Source: a bacterium
GTDB lineage: Bacteria; Zhuqueibacterota; Zhuqueibacteria; Residuimicrobiales; Residuimicrobiaceae
Assembly: GCA_012523655.1 (NCBI GenBank)
Contig: JAAYTV010000620.1
Location: forward strand, 1-15,548
DNA length: 15,548 nt
Direction: 5' to 3'
Below, piece by piece: positions 14,455 through 15,548 of this stretch; position 1 is the stretch's first letter, and the number at the start of each line of letters is the position of its first letter. The translations under genes and the position numbers were made by a program. The notes below the pieces were generated by a model, which worked only from the letters and a program-made list of their open reading frames with translations, was not told where the DNA came from and ran no database searches.

Positions 14455-15342
14455 TTATTCTTTCACCCAACTCGCAATATATTCAACCAATTCATTCGGC
14501 TTGGCGAGACCCGGATCAGCTACGCGCCATTCTCCTTTCAAACCCATTTCTTCGGACGTCAGTTGAAAGTGACACATCGCGATGCCCATATCCACACGCT
14601 GCAGATCAGCAGTGGTAAAAGAGAGCAAGGGGGAACGGTGGCGCTGATCGCCCGAGGAACGCAGAAGATAAAAATGAAAACAGGCGTTTTGCTGCACCAC
14701 CCGCCAGGGCTGTTTGTTGGAGGCTGATGGGGCCAAACGCAGCATGTGCAGTGGACCGGCATAAGCGCCTGCGCTCTCTTCCGCCAAAGGTGTTTCCATG
14801 TCGTTACGAAAAAAGAGCGTATGCCAGGGCTTGCGTACATCGGCCTTGATTTGAATGCGCATCAGAGCGCGCAGCCGAGTCTCCTCAGCCGGATAGCCGA
14901 CCGCTGCCACAGCGGGAACGATCTCAGCCGCAGCGGCCCGCACCCTGGCAGCAAAGCGGCTTTTGTTGAAACTGCCGCCAAGCCAACAGCTGCCCAGACC
15001 CAGACTGGTCGCGTACAGGATAAGGGCCTCCATGGCAAAGCCAAAATCCTCCAGGTTTTTTTCCCCAGGCCCGACAGCGCCGATCAAGAATCCCGCGGGA
15101 TTTTTAATGAACCCATAGGTGCCCAGTCCTTTGAGCGCTCGAGCCTCCTTATCGCCGTCGGCCACCAGTTCAAAACGCAGGGATGTTTGGAATGGCCCGT
15201 GCTGAAGCGATCCGGCAACGGCGTGCAACTGCGCGGCGGTCACAGCGGCAATGGATTTCTTTTCAAAGGTGCGGCAGGAGCGCCGGCGTTTAATGATCTC
15301 CGGCAGCGGGGCGCAAAAAGTCATCATAGGCGATCGCGCCAT
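14455..15342 (-). CDS. TM1586-type nitroreductase family protein
   Basis: A 295-residue probable FMN-dependent oxidoreductase of the nitroreductase superfamily, in the subfamily with two nitroreductase-like halves on one chain (TM1586_NiRdase). Seen: I-K-R-R-R-S-C-R-T-F near the N terminus, a phosphate/flavin contact typical of the fold; FGFAMEALILYATSLGLGSCWLGG around the centre; and APSASNKQPWR in the C-terminal half, a second flavin-type motif. GGAG (15350-15353, minus strand) lies seven bases before ATG 15342 and fixes the start. The physiological substrate is unknown for the family. It is divergent from the membrane acyltransferase gene, with 90 bases between starts, so the two may share regulation. 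Confidence 0.85.
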   Translation of the reverse strand: MARSPMMTFCAPLPEIIKRRRSCRTFEKKSIAAVTAAQLHAVAGSLQHGPFQTSLRFELVADGDKEARALKGLGTYGFIKNPAGFLIGAVGPGEKNLEDFGFAMEALILYATSLGLGSCWLGGSFNKSRFAARVRAAAAEIVPAVAAVGYPAEETRLRALMRIQIKADVRKPWHTLFFRNDMETPLAEESAGAYAGPLHMLRLAPSASNKQPWRVVQQNACFHFYLLRSSGDQRHRSPLLSFTTADLQRVDMGIAMCHFQLTSEEMGLKGEWRVADPGLAKPNELVEYIASWVKE

Positions 15343-15365
15343 TCGTCATCTCCAATAAATATCTC

Positions 15366-15394
15366 TTGACAATGATCTCCAATTGTCATACAAT
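15366..15394 (+). promoter_or_regulatory. Strong sigma-70 promoter for the terminal acyltransferase gene
   Basis: TTGACA (15366-15371) is separated by exactly 17 bases from TACAAT (15389-15394). The -35 box is perfect and the -10 box has one mismatch. The expected start is near 15401, giving a leader of about 32 bases, with AAAAGG (15420-15425) seven bases before ATG 15433. Confidence 0.75.
15367..15388. promoter_or_regulatory. Inverted-repeat operator candidate within the promoter
   Basis: TGACAAT (15367-15373) and ATTGTCA (15382-15388) are perfect 7-base inverted halves, eight bases apart. They overlap the -35 box and fill the spacer up to the -10 box. A dimer bound here would block polymerase, so a repressor is the simplest reading. 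Position between two divergent genes means it could act on both. Confidence 0.5.
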
Positions 15395-15432
15395 TTTTAT
15401 GCCATTATCACTATTAACCAAAAGGCCTAACC

Positions 15433-15548
15433 ATGAACCGATCCAGCCGTCTGGTCTCCCTTGACGCTTTCCGCGGATTCACCATCATGCTGATGATCCT
15501 GGTCAACAACCCCGGAAGCTGGCAGCATGTCTTTTTTCCGCTCAAGCA
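15433..15548 (+). CDS. DUF5009/HGSNAT-type membrane acyltransferase, 3'-truncated by the window
   Basis: Only the first 38 codons are present and the frame is open to the window end. The N terminus R-L-V-S-L-D-A-F-R-G-F-T-I followed by a hydrophobic segment with MILVNNPGSW is the signature of the COG4299 family (heparan-alpha-glucosaminide N-acetyltransferase-like, often annotated DUF5009). These are multi-pass inner-membrane proteins thought to move acetyl groups onto sugars across the membrane. The start is supported by AAAAGG seven bases upstream and by the promoter at 15366-15394. A role in sugar acetylation would suit the polysaccharide neighbourhood, but the gene has its own promoter and the link is speculative. 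Confidence 0.85.
   Translation, partial: MNRSSRLVSLDAFRGFTIMLMILVNNPGSWQHVFFPLK

Noticed and set aside
13467..14618. 383-codon plus-strand open frame opposite wecB
   Set aside because: It is antisense to a gene with all catalytic motifs of the epimerase family, and its translation is low-complexity with no family signature. It is a shadow of high-GC coding sequence.
1..15548. CRISPR array, insertion sequence, tRNA or phage genes
   Set aside because: No regularly spaced direct repeats, transposase motifs, terminal inverted repeats or tRNA-like cloverleaf sequences were seen.

Overview
The window (about 57% GC by eye) most resembles a genome from the FCB superphylum, for example candidate division KSB1, Calditrichota or a relative. 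The main reason is the secreted FG-GAP protein ending in a 'YPNPFN ... SGVYICRI' FlgD-like/type A C-terminal sorting domain, which is common there. A diderm envelope is also implied by a predicted outer-membrane barrel. The taxonomic call is inference; no rRNA or tRNA gene is present.

Layout. 1-2409 (+): 3' part of a P-type II cation (Ca2+-like) ATPase. 2522-3718 (+): NupG-like MFS nucleoside/H+ symporter, followed by a clear intrinsic terminator (3788-3822). 3719-4129: AT-rich regulatory gap with a 19-bp perfect palindrome, a textbook sigma-54 -24/-12 promoter, and a Shine-Dalgarno-bearing micro-ORF leader. 4130-13197 (+): four tightly spaced co-directional genes: a 1667-aa membrane-anchored multidomain carbohydrate-active protein, a processive family 2 glycosyltransferase, a small outer-membrane barrel candidate, and a secreted eight-bladed FG-GAP propeller. 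13227-14333 (-): UDP-GlcNAc 2-epimerase (wecB), convergent with the operon. 14455-15342 (-): TM1586-type nitroreductase. 15433-end (+): start of a DUF5009/HGSNAT-type membrane acyltransferase behind a strong sigma-70 promoter containing an inverted-repeat operator.

The most interesting part is the four-gene operon. Its parts match the logic of synthase-dependent exopolysaccharide machines (Pga, Pel, Bacillus YdaJ-N): an inner-membrane GT2 synthase, a periplasmic deacetylase plus glycoside-hydrolase-like protein, and an outer-membrane exit pore. The combination is not one I recognise. A single giant polypeptide carries barrel, Rossmann-like, DUF2334-type deacetylase, flavodoxin-like, second barrel and beta domains with a C-terminal membrane anchor. 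The barrel gene lacks the TPR region of PgaA, and a surface propeller with a sorting domain closes the operon. The apparent sigma-54 promoter suggests that an enhancer-binding protein controls expression. The neighbouring epimerase could supply UDP-ManNAc, but that link is only positional.
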